Shown: positions 32,742 through 41,969, numbered from the stretch's first letter. The stretch is DNA of 64,000 nt from Streptomyces sp. WM6378 (GCF_001279695.1 NZ_LGDD01000155.1:40485-104484), one strand, 5' to 3'. The notes: generated by a model from the letters alone, not told the origin. Translations and numbers: made by a program.

Positions 32742-33365
32742 CTAGGCAGCGTGCTGCGAGCGCTCCGAACCCCTCCCGTAAAGGGAAAGGCACTGCGCAT
32801 ACGTAGGAAGCAACCCGAGCTCCAAGGCCTCCGCGACGGTAGGAGCCGCCGCATCCTTCTCGGACAGCACCGGGTCCCCCGTGAGCCAGCGTGCCCACGG
32901 CAGACCCAGCTCCGGGTCGAACGCCCGCAGGTCGAGCTGCGTACCCGGCACGTACTCCGTGGAGCAGAGATAGCTGATGCACGTGTCGTCGGTCAGCGCC
33001 ACGAACCCGTGCGCGAGCCCCTCCGCCACGAACATCGCCCGCCCGTCCCGCGCGTCCAGAACCGTGGTCACGTGCTCGCCGAACGTGGGAGATCCCACGC
33101 GCACGTCGACGACCACGTCGAGCAGCGCCCCGCGCACGCAGCTCACCAGCTTGGCCTGGCCCGGCGGAATCGCCACGCCGTGCAGCCCGCGCACCGTGTT
33201 GCGGGAGGAGGCCGAGTAGTTGACCTGGCGCGGCACGAACTCGTGCCCGGTCTCGGCGGCCAGCAGGTCGTAGCGGTATGACTCGTGGAAACTGCCGCGG
33301 GGGTCCGTCAGCAGCTTCGGCATGATGCGGTACGCGTCCGGTACGGCGGTCTCTTCGATCCTCAT
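32742..33365 (-). CDS. dTDP-4-keto-6-deoxyhexose 3,5-epimerase (or 5-epimerase)
   Basis: A 207-residue RmlC-family cupin: DPRGSFHESYR, RQVNYSASSRNTVRGLHG (catalytic His in RGLH), then GQAKLVSCVRGALLDVVVDVR and AHGFVALTD. It inverts C-5, and in many members C-3, of the 4-keto sugar to give the L-series. In a route that also removes the C-3 oxygen it may act only at C-5. It is alone on the minus strand, divergent from the 4-ketoreductase. The ATG at 33365 has only GGGAG immediately upstream, a poorly spaced RBS. Confidence 0.92.
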   Translation of the reverse strand: MRIEETAVPDAYRIMPKLLTDPRGSFHESYRYDLLAAETGHEFVPRQVNYSASSRNTVRGLHGVAIPPGQAKLVSCVRGALLDVVVDVRVGSPTFGEHVTTVLDARDGRAMFVAEGLAHGFVALTDDTCISYLCSTEYVPGTQLDLRAFDPELGLPWARWLTGDPVLSEKDAAAPTVAEALELGLLPTYAQCLSLYGRGSERSQHAA

Positions 33366-33487
33366 GCTCCCGGACGGTAGGCGCCCCGACTCAAGTTCCG
33401 GTAGCGCCGCATGACCACCTGTCCAGCGGTCCCCGAGCGAGACGCGCCACAGTGCCGCTCAAACCGCGCATACAGGAGGTAGCAACG

Positions 33488-34513
33488 GTGTCGGTGAGCG
33501 ACCGAAGAGCAGGCGGCAGGGGCGGCGGCGAAGCCGGGTCGGTGGTGGTGCTCGGCGCCACGGGGTTCGTGGGCCGGCACATCTGCGAGGTGTTCGGCGC
33601 GGCGGGCTGGACGGTGACGGGCATCGCCCGCGGCGCCCAGGACCCGTCAACTCCGTACGAAGTCATCCCACTTGACGTGGTGGGCGCGGAGCCGGGGCAC
33701 ATCGCCCGGCTGCTCGCCGAGCGCGGCGCGGGGGCGGTGGTGAACGCGGCGGGCGCGGTGTGGCAGGCCACCGAGGACGACATGACCCGCGCCAACGCCG
33801 AGCTCGTGGAGCACCTGGTGGCCGCGACCGCCCGGCTCGACGCGCGGCCCCGGCTGATTCAGCTGGGCTCGGTGCACGAGTACGGCCCGGTGCCGCGCAC
33901 CGGGATCACGGAGGACACCCCGACCGCGCCGGTCACCCCGTACGGCCGCTCGAAGCTGGCGGGTGCCCGCGCGCTGCTCGACGCGACCGCGTCGGGCGAG
34001 GCGGAGGGCCTGGTCCTGCGCGTCTCGAACGTGTCGGGGCCCGGCACCCACCGGGCGAGTCTGCTCGGCATGGTGGCGCACCATCTCGCCACGTCCGCCC
34101 CCGAACCGCTGCGGCTCGCCCCGCTGCTCGCCCACCGCGACTTCGTGGACGTACGGGACGTCGCCGATGCGGCGCTCGCCGCGGCGCGCTCCGAGGCGAC
34201 TGGGCAGGTCCTCAACATCGGTGGCGGGCAGGCGACTTCGGTGCGCAGCCTGGTGCTGCGGCTGACCGAACTCGCGGGTGCGGCGGCCGAGATCGTCGAG
34301 GCGCCGAGTGCGGGCGGGAGGCCGCCCGAGGCCGAGTGGCAGCGCATGGACATCGGGCGTGCGAAGCGGCTTCTGGGCTGGTCACCGCGGCGCAGCCTGG
34401 ACGATTCGCTGCGCGACCTGCTGGCCCACGCCCGTGCCGGGGCCCATCGCGAGTCGTTGTCCAGTGCCCTTCAAGTCGCCCCCACGACGATGGCGCTGTC
34501 GGATCACCGCTGA
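33488..34513 (+). CDS. dTDP-4-keto-6-deoxyhexose 4-ketoreductase
   Basis: A 341-residue extended SDR: VVLGATGFVGRHI near the start, LGSVHEYGPVP and catalytic TPYGRSK (Tyr, Lys), with NIGGGQATSV later. It belongs to the dTDP-hexose 4-ketoreductases of deoxysugar routes (UrdR/LanR-like), which fix C-4 stereochemistry as the last step, for example to dTDP-L-rhodinose. GTG 33488 is chosen because AGGAGG lies 8 nt upstream; the frame is open to a GTG at 33452, which lacks such a site. C-4 stereochemistry cannot be read. Confidence 0.87.
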   Translation: MSVSDRRAGGRGGGEAGSVVVLGATGFVGRHICEVFGAAGWTVTGIARGAQDPSTPYEVIPLDVVGAEPGHIARLLAERGAGAVVNAAGAVWQATEDDMTRANAELVEHLVAATARLDARPRLIQLGSVHEYGPVPRTGITEDTPTAPVTPYGRSKLAGARALLDATASGEAEGLVLRVSNVSGPGTHRASLLGMVAHHLATSAPEPLRLAPLLAHRDFVDVRDVADAALAAARSEATGQVLNIGGGQATSVRSLVLRLTELAGAAAEIVEAPSAGGRPPEAEWQRMDIGRAKRLLGWSPRRSLDDSLRDLLAHARAGAHRESLSSALQVAPTTMALSDHR

Positions 34514-34552
34514 GGGCTTCGTGCCGAACTGACGACCATGGAGGCAGCCAAA

Positions 34553-35854
34553 ATGAGTGACACCAAGGCACGGATTCTCGATTCTGTGCGGGAGTACCAC
34601 CTGGAGAAGGAGCCGTCCCGCGAGTTCGTGCCGGGAGTCAGCGAGATCTGGCCGTCCGGTGCGGTCCTGGAGCCGGCGGACAGAGTGGCGCTGGTGGAGG
34701 CGGCCCTTGACATGCGGATAGCCGCCGGCACCAGCTCCCGCAAGTTCGAGTCCCGGTTCGCCCGTTACATGAAGCGGCGCAAGGCCCATCTGGTGAACTC
34801 CGGTTCCTCGGCCAACCTGCTCGCCATGTCGGCGCTCACCTCGCCGCACCTGGAGGACCGCCGCCTGAAGCCCGGCGACGAGGTCATCACGGTGGCCGCG
34901 GGCTTTCCCACCACCGTCAACCCGATCCTGCAGAACGGCCTCATCCCCGTCTTCGTGGACGTCGAGCTGAAGACGTACAACACGACGGCCGAGCGCATCA
35001 AGGCCGCCGTCGGCCCCAAGACGCGGGCCATCATGGTCGCGCACGCCCTTGGCAACCCGTTCGAGGTCGCCGAGGTCGCGCAGATCGCCGAGGAGAACGA
35101 CCTCTTCCTCATCGAGGACAACTGCGACGCGGTCGGCTCCCTCTACAACGGTCAACTCACCGGTACGTTCGGCGACTTGACGACGGTCAGCTTCTACCCG
35201 GCGCACCACCTGACGATGGGCGAGGGCGGCTGCGTGCTGACCTCGAACCTGGCGCTCGCCCGCATCGTGGAGTCGCTGCGCGACTGGGGCCGGGACTGCT
35301 GGTGCGAGCCGGGCGAGAGCGACCGCTGCTTCAAGCGCTTCGAGTACCAGCTGGGCACCCTGCCGGCCGGGTACGACCACAAGTACATCTACTCGCACAT
35401 CGGCTACAACCTGAAGGCCACCGACCTGCAGGCCGCGCTCGGTCTGACCCAGCTCGACAAGGTCGACGACTTCACCGCCGCCCGCCGCCGCAACTGGCAG
35501 CGGCTGCGGGAGGGCCTGGAGGGTGTGCCGCACCTGATCCTGCCCGAGGCGACGCTCGGCAGTGAGCCCAGCTGGTTCGGTTTCGTCATCACCGTCGACC
35601 CCGGCGCGCCGTTCAAGCGGAAGGAGTTGGTGAACTTCCTGGAAGAGCGGAAGATCGGCACCCGCAACCTGTTCGCCGGCAACCTGACCCGCCAGCCCGC
35701 CTACGTGGACGCCCCGCACCGGATCGTGGGCGACCTCACCAACTCCGACATCATCACCGAGCAGACCTTCTGGATCGGCGTCTATCCGGGGCTCACCGAC
35801 GAGCACACCGACTTCATGACGTCCTCGATCCGGGACTTCGTCGCCGGCTGGTGA
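34553..35854 (+). CDS. dTDP-4-keto-hexose 3-dehydrase, PLP/[2Fe-2S] (E1/SpnQ type)
   Basis: A 433-residue aspartate-aminotransferase-fold protein of the RfbH/SpnQ/UrdQ group. The usual PLP Lys is replaced by His ([13 protein letters not shown], His218-219), as in the E1-type dehydrases. The four [2Fe-2S] ligands are present with family spacing C-X57-C-X1-C-X7-C (Cys191, 249, 251, 259). It removes the C-3 hydroxyl of a 4-keto sugar using PMP and electrons from a partner reductase; no dedicated reductase gene is seen here. ATG 34553 follows GGAGG with 8-nt spacing and is preferred over ATG 34538. With the 2,3-dehydratase it makes a 2,3,6-trideoxy sugar. Confidence 0.94.
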   Translation: MSDTKARILDSVREYHLEKEPSREFVPGVSEIWPSGAVLEPADRVALVEAALDMRIAAGTSSRKFESRFARYMKRRKAHLVNSGSSANLLAMSALTSPHLEDRRLKPGDEVITVAAGFPTTVNPILQNGLIPVFVDVELKTYNTTAERIKAAVGPKTRAIMVAHALGNPFEVAEVAQIAEENDLFLIEDNCDAVGSLYNGQLTGTFGDLTTVSFYPAHHLTMGEGGCVLTSNLALARIVESLRDWGRDCWCEPGESDRCFKRFEYQLGTLPAGYDHKYIYSHIGYNLKATDLQAALGLTQLDKVDDFTAARRRNWQRLREGLEGVPHLILPEATLGSEPSWFGFVITVDPGAPFKRKELVNFLEERKIGTRNLFAGNLTRQPAYVDAPHRIVGDLTNSDIITEQTFWIGVYPGLTDEHTDFMTSSIRDFVAGW

Positions 35855-35905
35855 CGGCCCCCGACACCCCTCCACCACAGCACCCTTGACGAGGAGAGAG
35901 CGTAC

Positions 35906-37363
35906 ATGTCGTCGACACTTGCGGAGCTGACTGAGCTTCAGCCGGTGGTCCAGCCCCGTGAGCCGGTGTCGGTCGCCGACCGGATCGCGGCGTCCGCGGC
36001 CTCCGCCGGCGGGCTCCTGACCACCGGGGAGTTCCACCACTGGTTCGCCGAGCGCAGGAAGGCGGGCCGCTTCCACATCGAGCGCATCCCGTTCTCGAAG
36101 CTGCGCGGCTGGTCCTTCGAGCCGGACACCGGGAACCTGGTGCACTCCAGCGGCCGTTTCTTCAGCGTGGAAGGGCTGCACGTCACGACCGACGACGGCC
36201 CGCACAAGGAGTGGTACCAGCCCATCATCAAGCAGCCCGAGGTCGGCATCCTCGGCATCCTGGTGAAGGAGTTCGACGGCGTACTGCACTTCCTGATGCA
36301 GGCCAAGATGGAGCCGGGCAACCGCAATCTGCTCCAGCTCTCCCCCACCGTGCAGGCCACCCGCAGCAACTACACCAAGGTCCACCAGGGCACGGACGTG
36401 AAGTACATCGAGTACTTCACGGGCAGCGGGCGGGGCCGCGTCCTCGCCGACGTGCTCCAGTCCGAGCACGGCTCGTGGTTCTACCACAAGAGCAACCGCA
36501 ACATGATCGTCGAGGTGGACGGCGACGTCCCGCTCGACGAGGACTTCTGCTGGCTGACGCTGGGGCAGATCTCCGAACTCCTGCACCAGGACAACCTGGT
36601 GAACATGGACTCGCGCACGGTCCTCGCCTGCCTGCCCGCCTATCGTGCGGGCGCCGCGCGGGGGGACGTTTTCAGCCAGTCCCTGGCCCGCTCGCGCGAC
36701 CCCGAGGCGGGCGCGCTGCTCACGGACGTCGACCTGCTGTCCTGGTTCACCTCGGAGCGCTCGCGCTACGACGTGCAGGCCGAGCGGATCCCGCTGGACG
36801 ACGTGCCGGGCTGGACCCGGGACGAGGCGCGCATCGGCAAGGACGACGGCCGCTGGTTCAACGTGGTCGCGGTCGAGGTGCAGGCCGGCAACCGCGAGGT
36901 GACGAGCTGGACACAGCCCCTGATCGAGCCGTGCAGCCGCGGCATCGCGGCCTTCCTGGCCCGTTCGTTCGACGGCGTGCTGCACGTCCTGGCCAACGCC
37001 AAGGTCGAGGGCGGCTTCCTCGACACGGTCGAGCTGGCCCCCACCGTGCAGTGCTCGCCGGACAACTTCGAGGGCCTCCAGGTCCGCCCTCCGTTCCTGG
37101 ATCTCGTCCTGGAAGCGGCCCCCGACCGCATCCGCTACGACGCCATCCACTCGGAGGAGGGCGGCCGGTTCCTGTACGCGGAGAACCGCTACCTGGTCAT
37201 CGAGGCCGACGAGCAGGAAGCACCTATCGAGCCACCGACCGGCTATCAGTGGGTAACGATCAGCCAGCTGACGGCGCTGATCAAACACGGACACTACGTC
37301 AATGTGCAGGCCAGGACCCTCCTCGCCTGCCTCAACGCCATGGGACATCTGACGGATGACTGA
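35906..37363 (+). CDS. dTDP-4-keto-6-deoxyglucose 2,3-dehydratase
   Basis: A 485-residue protein made of two tandem homologous domains (FHHWFAERRKAGRFHIERIP at about 44, SWFTSERSRYDVQAERIP at about 280), each with a LAPTVQ- or LSPTVQ-type block. This is the NDP-hexose 2,3-dehydratase family (UrdS/LanS/EryBVI). It removes the C-2 hydroxyl, giving an unstable 3,4-diketo sugar that the next gene product reduces. The ATG follows GAGGAGAGAG. Overlaps the 3-ketoreductase by 8 nt, fitting tight coupling of the two steps. Confidence 0.95.
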   Translation: MSSTLAELTELQPVVQPREPVSVADRIAASAASAGGLLTTGEFHHWFAERRKAGRFHIERIPFSKLRGWSFEPDTGNLVHSSGRFFSVEGLHVTTDDGPHKEWYQPIIKQPEVGILGILVKEFDGVLHFLMQAKMEPGNRNLLQLSPTVQATRSNYTKVHQGTDVKYIEYFTGSGRGRVLADVLQSEHGSWFYHKSNRNMIVEVDGDVPLDEDFCWLTLGQISELLHQDNLVNMDSRTVLACLPAYRAGAARGDVFSQSLARSRDPEAGALLTDVDLLSWFTSERSRYDVQAERIPLDDVPGWTRDEARIGKDDGRWFNVVAVEVQAGNREVTSWTQPLIEPCSRGIAAFLARSFDGVLHVLANAKVEGGFLDTVELAPTVQCSPDNFEGLQVRPPFLDLVLEAAPDRIRYDAIHSEEGGRFLYAENRYLVIEADEQEAPIEPPTGYQWVTISQLTALIKHGHYVNVQARTLLACLNAMGHLTDD

Positions 37364-38426
37364 ACGACCCCTGCGCATCGCCGTCCTCGGCACCGCCGAC
37401 ATCGCCCGCCGCCGGGTCCTGCCCGCCATGGCGGCGGACCCGGACGTCGAGCTGACCGCGGTGGCGAGCCGGGACGGCGGGCGCGCCAAGGAGGTCGCGG
37501 CCCAGTTCGGCTGCGCGCCGGTCGAGTCGTACGACGCGGTCCTGGAACGGGCCGACGTGGACGCCGTCTACGTCCCGCTGCCCATCTCCCTGCACGCCGA
37601 ATGGGCGGGCCGGGCGCTGCGCGCGGGCAAGCACGTCCTGGCCGAGAAGCCGCTCACCGCCGACCGGCCGACCACCGAGGCGCTGCTCGACCTCGCGCGC
37701 GCCTCGGGCCTGGTGCTGATGGAGAACGTCATGTTCGTCCACCACCCCCAGCACTCGGTCGTGCGGGAGCTGGTGGCGAGCGGCGCGATCGGTCAACTCC
37801 GGGCGTTCAGCGCCGCGTTCGCGATCCCGGCACTGCCCGCCCAGAACATCAGGCACCGCCCCGAACTCGGCGGCGGCGCCCTGCTTGACGTCGGCTACTA
37901 CCCGGTGCGGGCCGCGCTGTACTTCCTCGGCGCGGGCCTGGAGATCGTCGGCGCCGCCCTTGAGAGCGCGGGCGGCTCGGCGGTGGAGACCTCCGGCGCG
38001 GTCCTGGTGCGCTCCCCCGCCGGCGTCCTCGGCCAGCTGGCGTTCGGCATGGAGCACGCGTACCGCTCCGCGTACGAGCTGTGGGGCAGCGAGGGCCGGA
38101 TCCGCGTGGAACCGGCGTTCACCCCGCCCGCCGACCACAAGCCGGCGGTGTGGATCACGGACGCGCACGGCCCGCGCGAGCTGACGCTGGCCCCGCACGA
38201 CCAAGTGGCCGCCACCGTGCAGGCGTTCGTGCGCGCGGTCCGCTCCGGCGCCGCCGAGTCGCCGGACGCCGGGGAGTGCCTGGAGCAGGCGACCCTGCTG
38301 GACGCGGTGCGCGCGAGGGCAACGTCTTCCCTTCGCCCTACGCCACCCACTTCGCCTGCTTCTTCCACTTCGACTTCTTCTACTTCGACTTCGCGACAGG
38401 AAGGGACCGACCGTGACCGTGACTGA
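37356..38426 (+). CDS. dTDP-3,4-diketo-2,6-dideoxyhexose 3-ketoreductase
   Basis: A 356-residue Gfo/Idh/MocA-family oxidoreductase: AVLGTADIARRRVLPAM at the N-terminus, AEKPLTADRP (catalytic Lys) and GGGALLDVGYYPVR. It reduces the C-3 ketone left by the 2,3-dehydratase (UrdT/LanT role). The catalytic domain ends near residue 320; the last about 35 residues are a Ser/Thr/Pro-rich tail encoded by a pyrimidine-rich repetitive stretch (38335-38400) that runs over the start of the carboxylase gene by 14 nt. The tail looks non-functional. Confidence 0.92.
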   Translation: MTERPLRIAVLGTADIARRRVLPAMAADPDVELTAVASRDGGRAKEVAAQFGCAPVESYDAVLERADVDAVYVPLPISLHAEWAGRALRAGKHVLAEKPLTADRPTTEALLDLARASGLVLMENVMFVHHPQHSVVRELVASGAIGQLRAFSAAFAIPALPAQNIRHRPELGGGALLDVGYYPVRAALYFLGAGLEIVGAALESAGGSAVETSGAVLVRSPAGVLGQLAFGMEHAYRSAYELWGSEGRIRVEPAFTPPADHKPAVWITDAHGPRELTLAPHDQVAATVQAFVRAVRSGAAESPDAGECLEQATLLDAVRARATSSLRPTPPTSPASSTSTSSTSTSRQEGTDRDRD

Positions 38427-39993
38427 GCAGCCGCCGCCGCAGACCGCGGCGGTGCGCGTCGCCGAACTGCACGTACTGCGCGAGCAGGCCAAGCTCGGCC
38501 CCAGCGAGAAGGCGACCGAGGCCCAGCGCGCCAAGGGCAAGCTGACCGCGCGCGAGCGCATCGACCTGCTCCTGGACCCGGACACCTTCCAGGAGGTCGA
38601 GCAGCTGCGCCGGCACCGCGCGACGGGCTTCGGCCTGGAGGCGAAGAAACCGTACACGGACGGTGTGGTCACCGGCTGGGGCACGGTCGAGGGCCGCACG
38701 GTCTTCGTGTACGCCCACGACTTCCGGATCTTCGGCGGCGCCCTGGGCGAGGCCCACGCCACGAAGATCCACAAGATCATGGACATGGCGATCGCAGCGG
38801 GTGCTCCGCTGGTTTCGTTGAACGACGGTGCTGGGGCTCGTATCCAGGAGGGTGTCTCGGCGCTGGCGGGCTATGGCGGCATCTTCCAGCGCAACACGCG
38901 CGCGTCGGGTGTGATCCCGCAGATCAGCGTGATGCTGGGCCCGTGCGCGGGCGGCGCGGCGTACAGCCCGGCGCTCACCGACTTCGTGTTCATGGTGCGA
39001 GAAACCTCGCAGATGTTCATCACCGGCCCGGACGTGGTGCAGGCGGTGACGGGCGAGGAGATCACCCAGAACGGCCTCGGCGGCGCCGACGTGCACGCCG
39101 GGGTCTCGGGCGTGGCCCACTTCGTCCATGACGACGAGGAGACGTGCCTGGCGGAGGTGCGCTACCTGATCTCTCTGCTCCCGTCGAACAACAGGGAGAT
39201 GCCCCCGCCGCTGCCCCCGGGCGACGACCCGGCGGACCGCCGCAACGACGTGCTCCTCGACCTGGTGCCCTCGGACGGCAACCGCCCGTACGACATGCGC
39301 AAGGTCCTGGAGGAGATCGTCGACCACGGCGACCTCCTGGAGGTCCACGAGCACTGGGCCCGCAACATCATCTGCGCGCTGGCCCGGATCGACGGCCGTG
39401 TGGTGGGCATCCTGGCGAACCAGCCACAGTTCCTGGCGGGCGTGCTCGACATCGAGGCGAGCGAGAAGGCTGCCCGCTTCGTCCAGCTCTGCGATGCTTT
39501 CAACATCCCGCTGCTGACCATGGTCGACGTGCCGGGCTTCCTGCCGGGCGTCTCGCAGGAGCACGGCGGCATCATCCGCCACGGCGCGAAGCTCCTGTAC
39601 GCGTACTGCAACGCGACGGTGCCCCGCATCTCCCTGATCCTGCGCAAGGCGTACGGCGGCGCGTACATCGTCATGGACTCCCAGTCGATCGGCGCCGACC
39701 TGACCTACGCCTGGCCGACGAACGAGATCGCGGTGATGGGCGCGGAGGGCGCGGCGAACGTCATCTTCCGCCGGGAGATCGCGAGTTCGGACGATCCCGA
39801 GGCGGTCCGCGCCTCGAAGATCGCGGCGTACAAATCAGAACTGATGCACCCGTACTACGCGGCTGAGCGGGGCCTGGTGGACGACGTGATCGACCCGGCC
39901 GAGACGAGGAAGGTCCTGGCCGCCGCCCTGGCGATGCTCCGCACGAAGCACGCAGACCTGCCGTCCCGCAAACATGGCAACCCCCCGCAGTGA
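38413..39993 (+). CDS. Acyl-CoA carboxylase beta subunit (carboxyltransferase)
   Basis: A 526-residue carboxyltransferase of the AccB/PccB family: GKLTARERIDLLLD, SLNDGAGARIQEGVSALAGY, GPCAGGAAYSPALTDF and KAYGGAYIVM. With a biotin-carrying alpha subunit from elsewhere in the genome it carboxylates acetyl- or propionyl-CoA. In type II PKS clusters such genes raise malonyl-CoA supply. GTG 38413 follows GGAAGGGA. Followed at once by an epsilon subunit gene. Specificity for acetyl- versus propionyl-CoA cannot be settled by eye. Confidence 0.94.
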   Translation: MTVTEQPPPQTAAVRVAELHVLREQAKLGPSEKATEAQRAKGKLTARERIDLLLDPDTFQEVEQLRRHRATGFGLEAKKPYTDGVVTGWGTVEGRTVFVYAHDFRIFGGALGEAHATKIHKIMDMAIAAGAPLVSLNDGAGARIQEGVSALAGYGGIFQRNTRASGVIPQISVMLGPCAGGAAYSPALTDFVFMVRETSQMFITGPDVVQAVTGEEITQNGLGGADVHAGVSGVAHFVHDDEETCLAEVRYLISLLPSNNREMPPPLPPGDDPADRRNDVLLDLVPSDGNRPYDMRKVLEEIVDHGDLLEVHEHWARNIICALARIDGRVVGILANQPQFLAGVLDIEASEKAARFVQLCDAFNIPLLTMVDVPGFLPGVSQEHGGIIRHGAKLLYAYCNATVPRISLILRKAYGGAYIVMDSQSIGADLTYAWPTNEIAVMGAEGAANVIFRREIASSDDPEAVRASKIAAYKSELMHPYYAAERGLVDDVIDPAETRKVLAAALAMLRTKHADLPSRKHGNPPQ

Positions 39994-40002
39994 GGAGCGA
40001 GC

Positions 40003-40197
40003 GTGTCGAACGATTCGGCTGACCCCCTGTTCCGGGTACTGAAAGGCACCCCGACGGAGGCAGAACTGGCCGCGCTGGCAGTGGTCCTCCTCTCCCTGAC
40101 CGGGGAGCCCCCCACGGATCTGGCCCCGATAGTCCCCCTGGCCGCTTGGCGCCGCCAGCCGTACGAGCCTCCGGTGAGCTGGCGAAGAGCGGCGTAG
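40003..40197 (+). CDS. Acyl-CoA carboxylase epsilon subunit
   Basis: A 64-residue protein with the AccE pattern: PLFRVLKGTPTEAELAALAVVL near the N-terminus and a short Trp/Pro-rich end (AAWRRQPYEPP). Actinobacterial epsilon subunits bind the beta subunit and activate the complex. It lies 9 bp after the beta gene, GTG start behind GAGGAGCGAGC. It is the last recognisable gene of the biosynthetic cluster. Confidence 0.9.
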   Translation: MSNDSADPLFRVLKGTPTEAELAALAVVLLSLTGEPPTDLAPIVPLAAWRRQPYEPPVSWRRAA

Positions 40198-40518
40198 CGG
40201 GCGGGGGGCCGAGCTTGGGGGTGGCCGGGCTTGGGCCCCGCCTCGGGCGGCCGCATGAGGCGGGGGCCCACGCTCGGCGGCCCCTTGGTACGTCTGCAGG
40301 GGTCTGCTCGCCTGGGCCAGCTGAGGGCCGGGCGAAGCCCAGGCCTTTCAGGGGCGCGGGACTGTGACATCGTGCGGCTCCGCCGCGCGGGCGCGACCAG
40401 CCACACACAGCCCGCACCCGACGAAAAAGCGGGGTCTGGGGCGAAGCCCCGTTCGAGGGGGCCCGGGGCGAAACCCCGGGAAACCCCACAGCTGGCCCAG
40501 GGCGCAACTCAGCCCGCG
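40198..40518. repeat. Gene-free boundary region with dispersed repeats, copy 4
   Basis: These 321 bp between accE and the end of holA hold no convincing gene. From 40342 to about 40460 the family seen at 24352 and 32668 recurs (TTTCAGGGGCGCGGGACTGT, CGACCAGCCACACACAGCCC, GGGGTCTGGGGCGAAGCCCC), followed by GC-rich near-palindromes (GGGGCCCGGGGCGAAACCCC). No transposase, integrase or attachment site is seen. Confidence 0.55.
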
Positions 40519-41505
40519 CTACCGCCCGGACCGCGCCGCCCGGGCAATGGTGACGACGGCCTTCTCAAGGGCGTACTCAGGGTCATCCCCCCCACCCTTG
40601 ACCCCCGCATCCGCCTCAGCCACGGCCCGCAGGGCCAAAGAGACCCCCTCCGGCGTCCACCCCCGCATCTGCTGCCGCACCCGGTCGATCTTCCACGGAG
40701 GCATGCCCAACTCGCGCGCGAGATCCGCCGGCCGGCCCCCCCGCGCGGAGGACAGCTTCCCGATCGCCCGCACCCCCTGCGCGAGCGCACTGGTGATCAT
40801 GACGGGGGCGACCCCGGTGGACAGCGACCACCGCAGCGCTTCGAGCGCTTCCGCGGCCCGCCCCTCCACCGCCCGGTCGGCGACGGTGAAGCTGGAGGCC
40901 TCGGCCCGCCCGGTGTAGTACCGGCCGACGACCGCCTCGTCGATCGTCCCCTCCACGTCCGCGCAGAGCTGCGACACCGCGGAGGCCAGCTCGCGCAGAT
41001 CGCTGCCGATGGAGTCGACCAGCGCCTGGCATGCCTCGGGCGTGGCCGAACGCCCCAGCGCCCGGAATTCCTGCCGTACGAACGTCAGCCGCTCGGCCGG
41101 CTTCGTGGTCTTGGGGCACGCGACCTCCCGCGCCCCCGCCTTACGGGCCGCATCCAGCAGCCCCTTGCCCTTGGCGCCGCCCGCGTGGAGGAGCACCAGG
41201 GTGATCTCTTCGGCGGGCGCGTCGAGGTACGCCTTCACGTCCTTGACGGTGTCCGCCGACAGGTCCTGCGCGTTGCGCACGACCACGACCTTCCGCTCGG
41301 CGAAGAGCGACGGGCTGGTCAGCTCGGCCAGGGTGCCGGGCTGCAACTGGTCGGAGGTCAGGTCACGCACATCGGTGTCGGAGTCGGCGGCCCGGGCGGC
41401 CGCCACCACCTGCTGCACGGCGCGGTCGAGCAGCAGGTCCTCTTGGCCCACGGCGAGCGTGACGGGGGCGAGCGGATCGTCGGTGGAATTCTTCCTGGTG
41501 GCCAT
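40519..41505 (-). CDS. holA: DNA polymerase III delta subunit
   Basis: A 328-residue clamp-loader protein: LAVGQEDLLLDRAVQQVV at the start, then SLFAERKVVVVRNAQDL, LRELASAVSQLCADV and a C-terminal helical collar domain. It helps load the beta sliding clamp in replication. ATG 41505 (MATRKNSTDD) is chosen; the frame is open much further upstream but the extra part has no protein-like character and overlaps other genes. It marks the return to core chromosome. Confidence 0.9.
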   Translation of the reverse strand: MATRKNSTDDPLAPVTLAVGQEDLLLDRAVQQVVAAARAADSDTDVRDLTSDQLQPGTLAELTSPSLFAERKVVVVRNAQDLSADTVKDVKAYLDAPAEEITLVLLHAGGAKGKGLLDAARKAGAREVACPKTTKPAERLTFVRQEFRALGRSATPEACQALVDSIGSDLRELASAVSQLCADVEGTIDEAVVGRYYTGRAEASSFTVADRAVEGRAAEALEALRWSLSTGVAPVMITSALAQGVRAIGKLSSARGGRPADLARELGMPPWKIDRVRQQMRGWTPEGVSLALRAVAEADAGVKGGGDDPEYALEKAVVTIARAARSGR

Positions 41506-41596
41506 CGCCTTCCAGCATCCCACGGGCCACTGACAGTCCCGGCCCGCTCCCCGGCCCGCTCCCTTCCCCGCCGCCCCCATATCGGAGAATGGCCAG

Positions 41597-41845
41597 GTGA
41601 ACGATGTGACCCGACACGTACTGGTGCTCCCGGACCGCGACGCCGCCGAGGACGTTGCCACCGAGCTGACCGACCTCTTCGGCCTCCCCGAGGAACCCCA
41701 GCTCGTCCGCGACGCCCTGGCCGGCGAGGACGACGCCGAGGACGCCCAGTGGCTCGTCGTCGTGGAGGACCCCAGCGCCCGCCTGGACCCCAAGGCCCTG
41801 GACACCCTGGCCGCCGAACACGACGGCTGGCTCGAATCCCCCTGA
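41597..41845 (+). CDS. Small acidic hypothetical protein
   Basis: An 82-residue acidic protein (RHVLVLPDRDAAEDVATELT near the start, WLVVVEDPSARLD in the middle), GTG start, divergent from holA. A small alpha/beta fold is plausible. Proteins of this kind next to holA or comEC are common in Streptomyces. No function can be assigned. Confidence 0.65.
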   Translation: MNDVTRHVLVLPDRDAAEDVATELTDLFGLPEEPQLVRDALAGEDDAEDAQWLVVVEDPSARLDPKALDTLAAEHDGWLESP

Positions 41846-41969
41846 CCCGCCCGGCGATTGAGCCCCGTGCCCTCTGGTACGGGGCCAGCCGTCCGTGCCC
41901 GACCGTAGATCAGTCGGTACGAGATCGATCGGTACGCGGTCAGTCGCCGCGCGGCCGACCCGTACGCGG

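Noticed and set aside
34382..37489. 1035-codon minus-strand open frame opposite three sugar genes
   Set aside because: Antisense of well-identified dehydrase and dehydratase genes. It has no domain pattern of its own.
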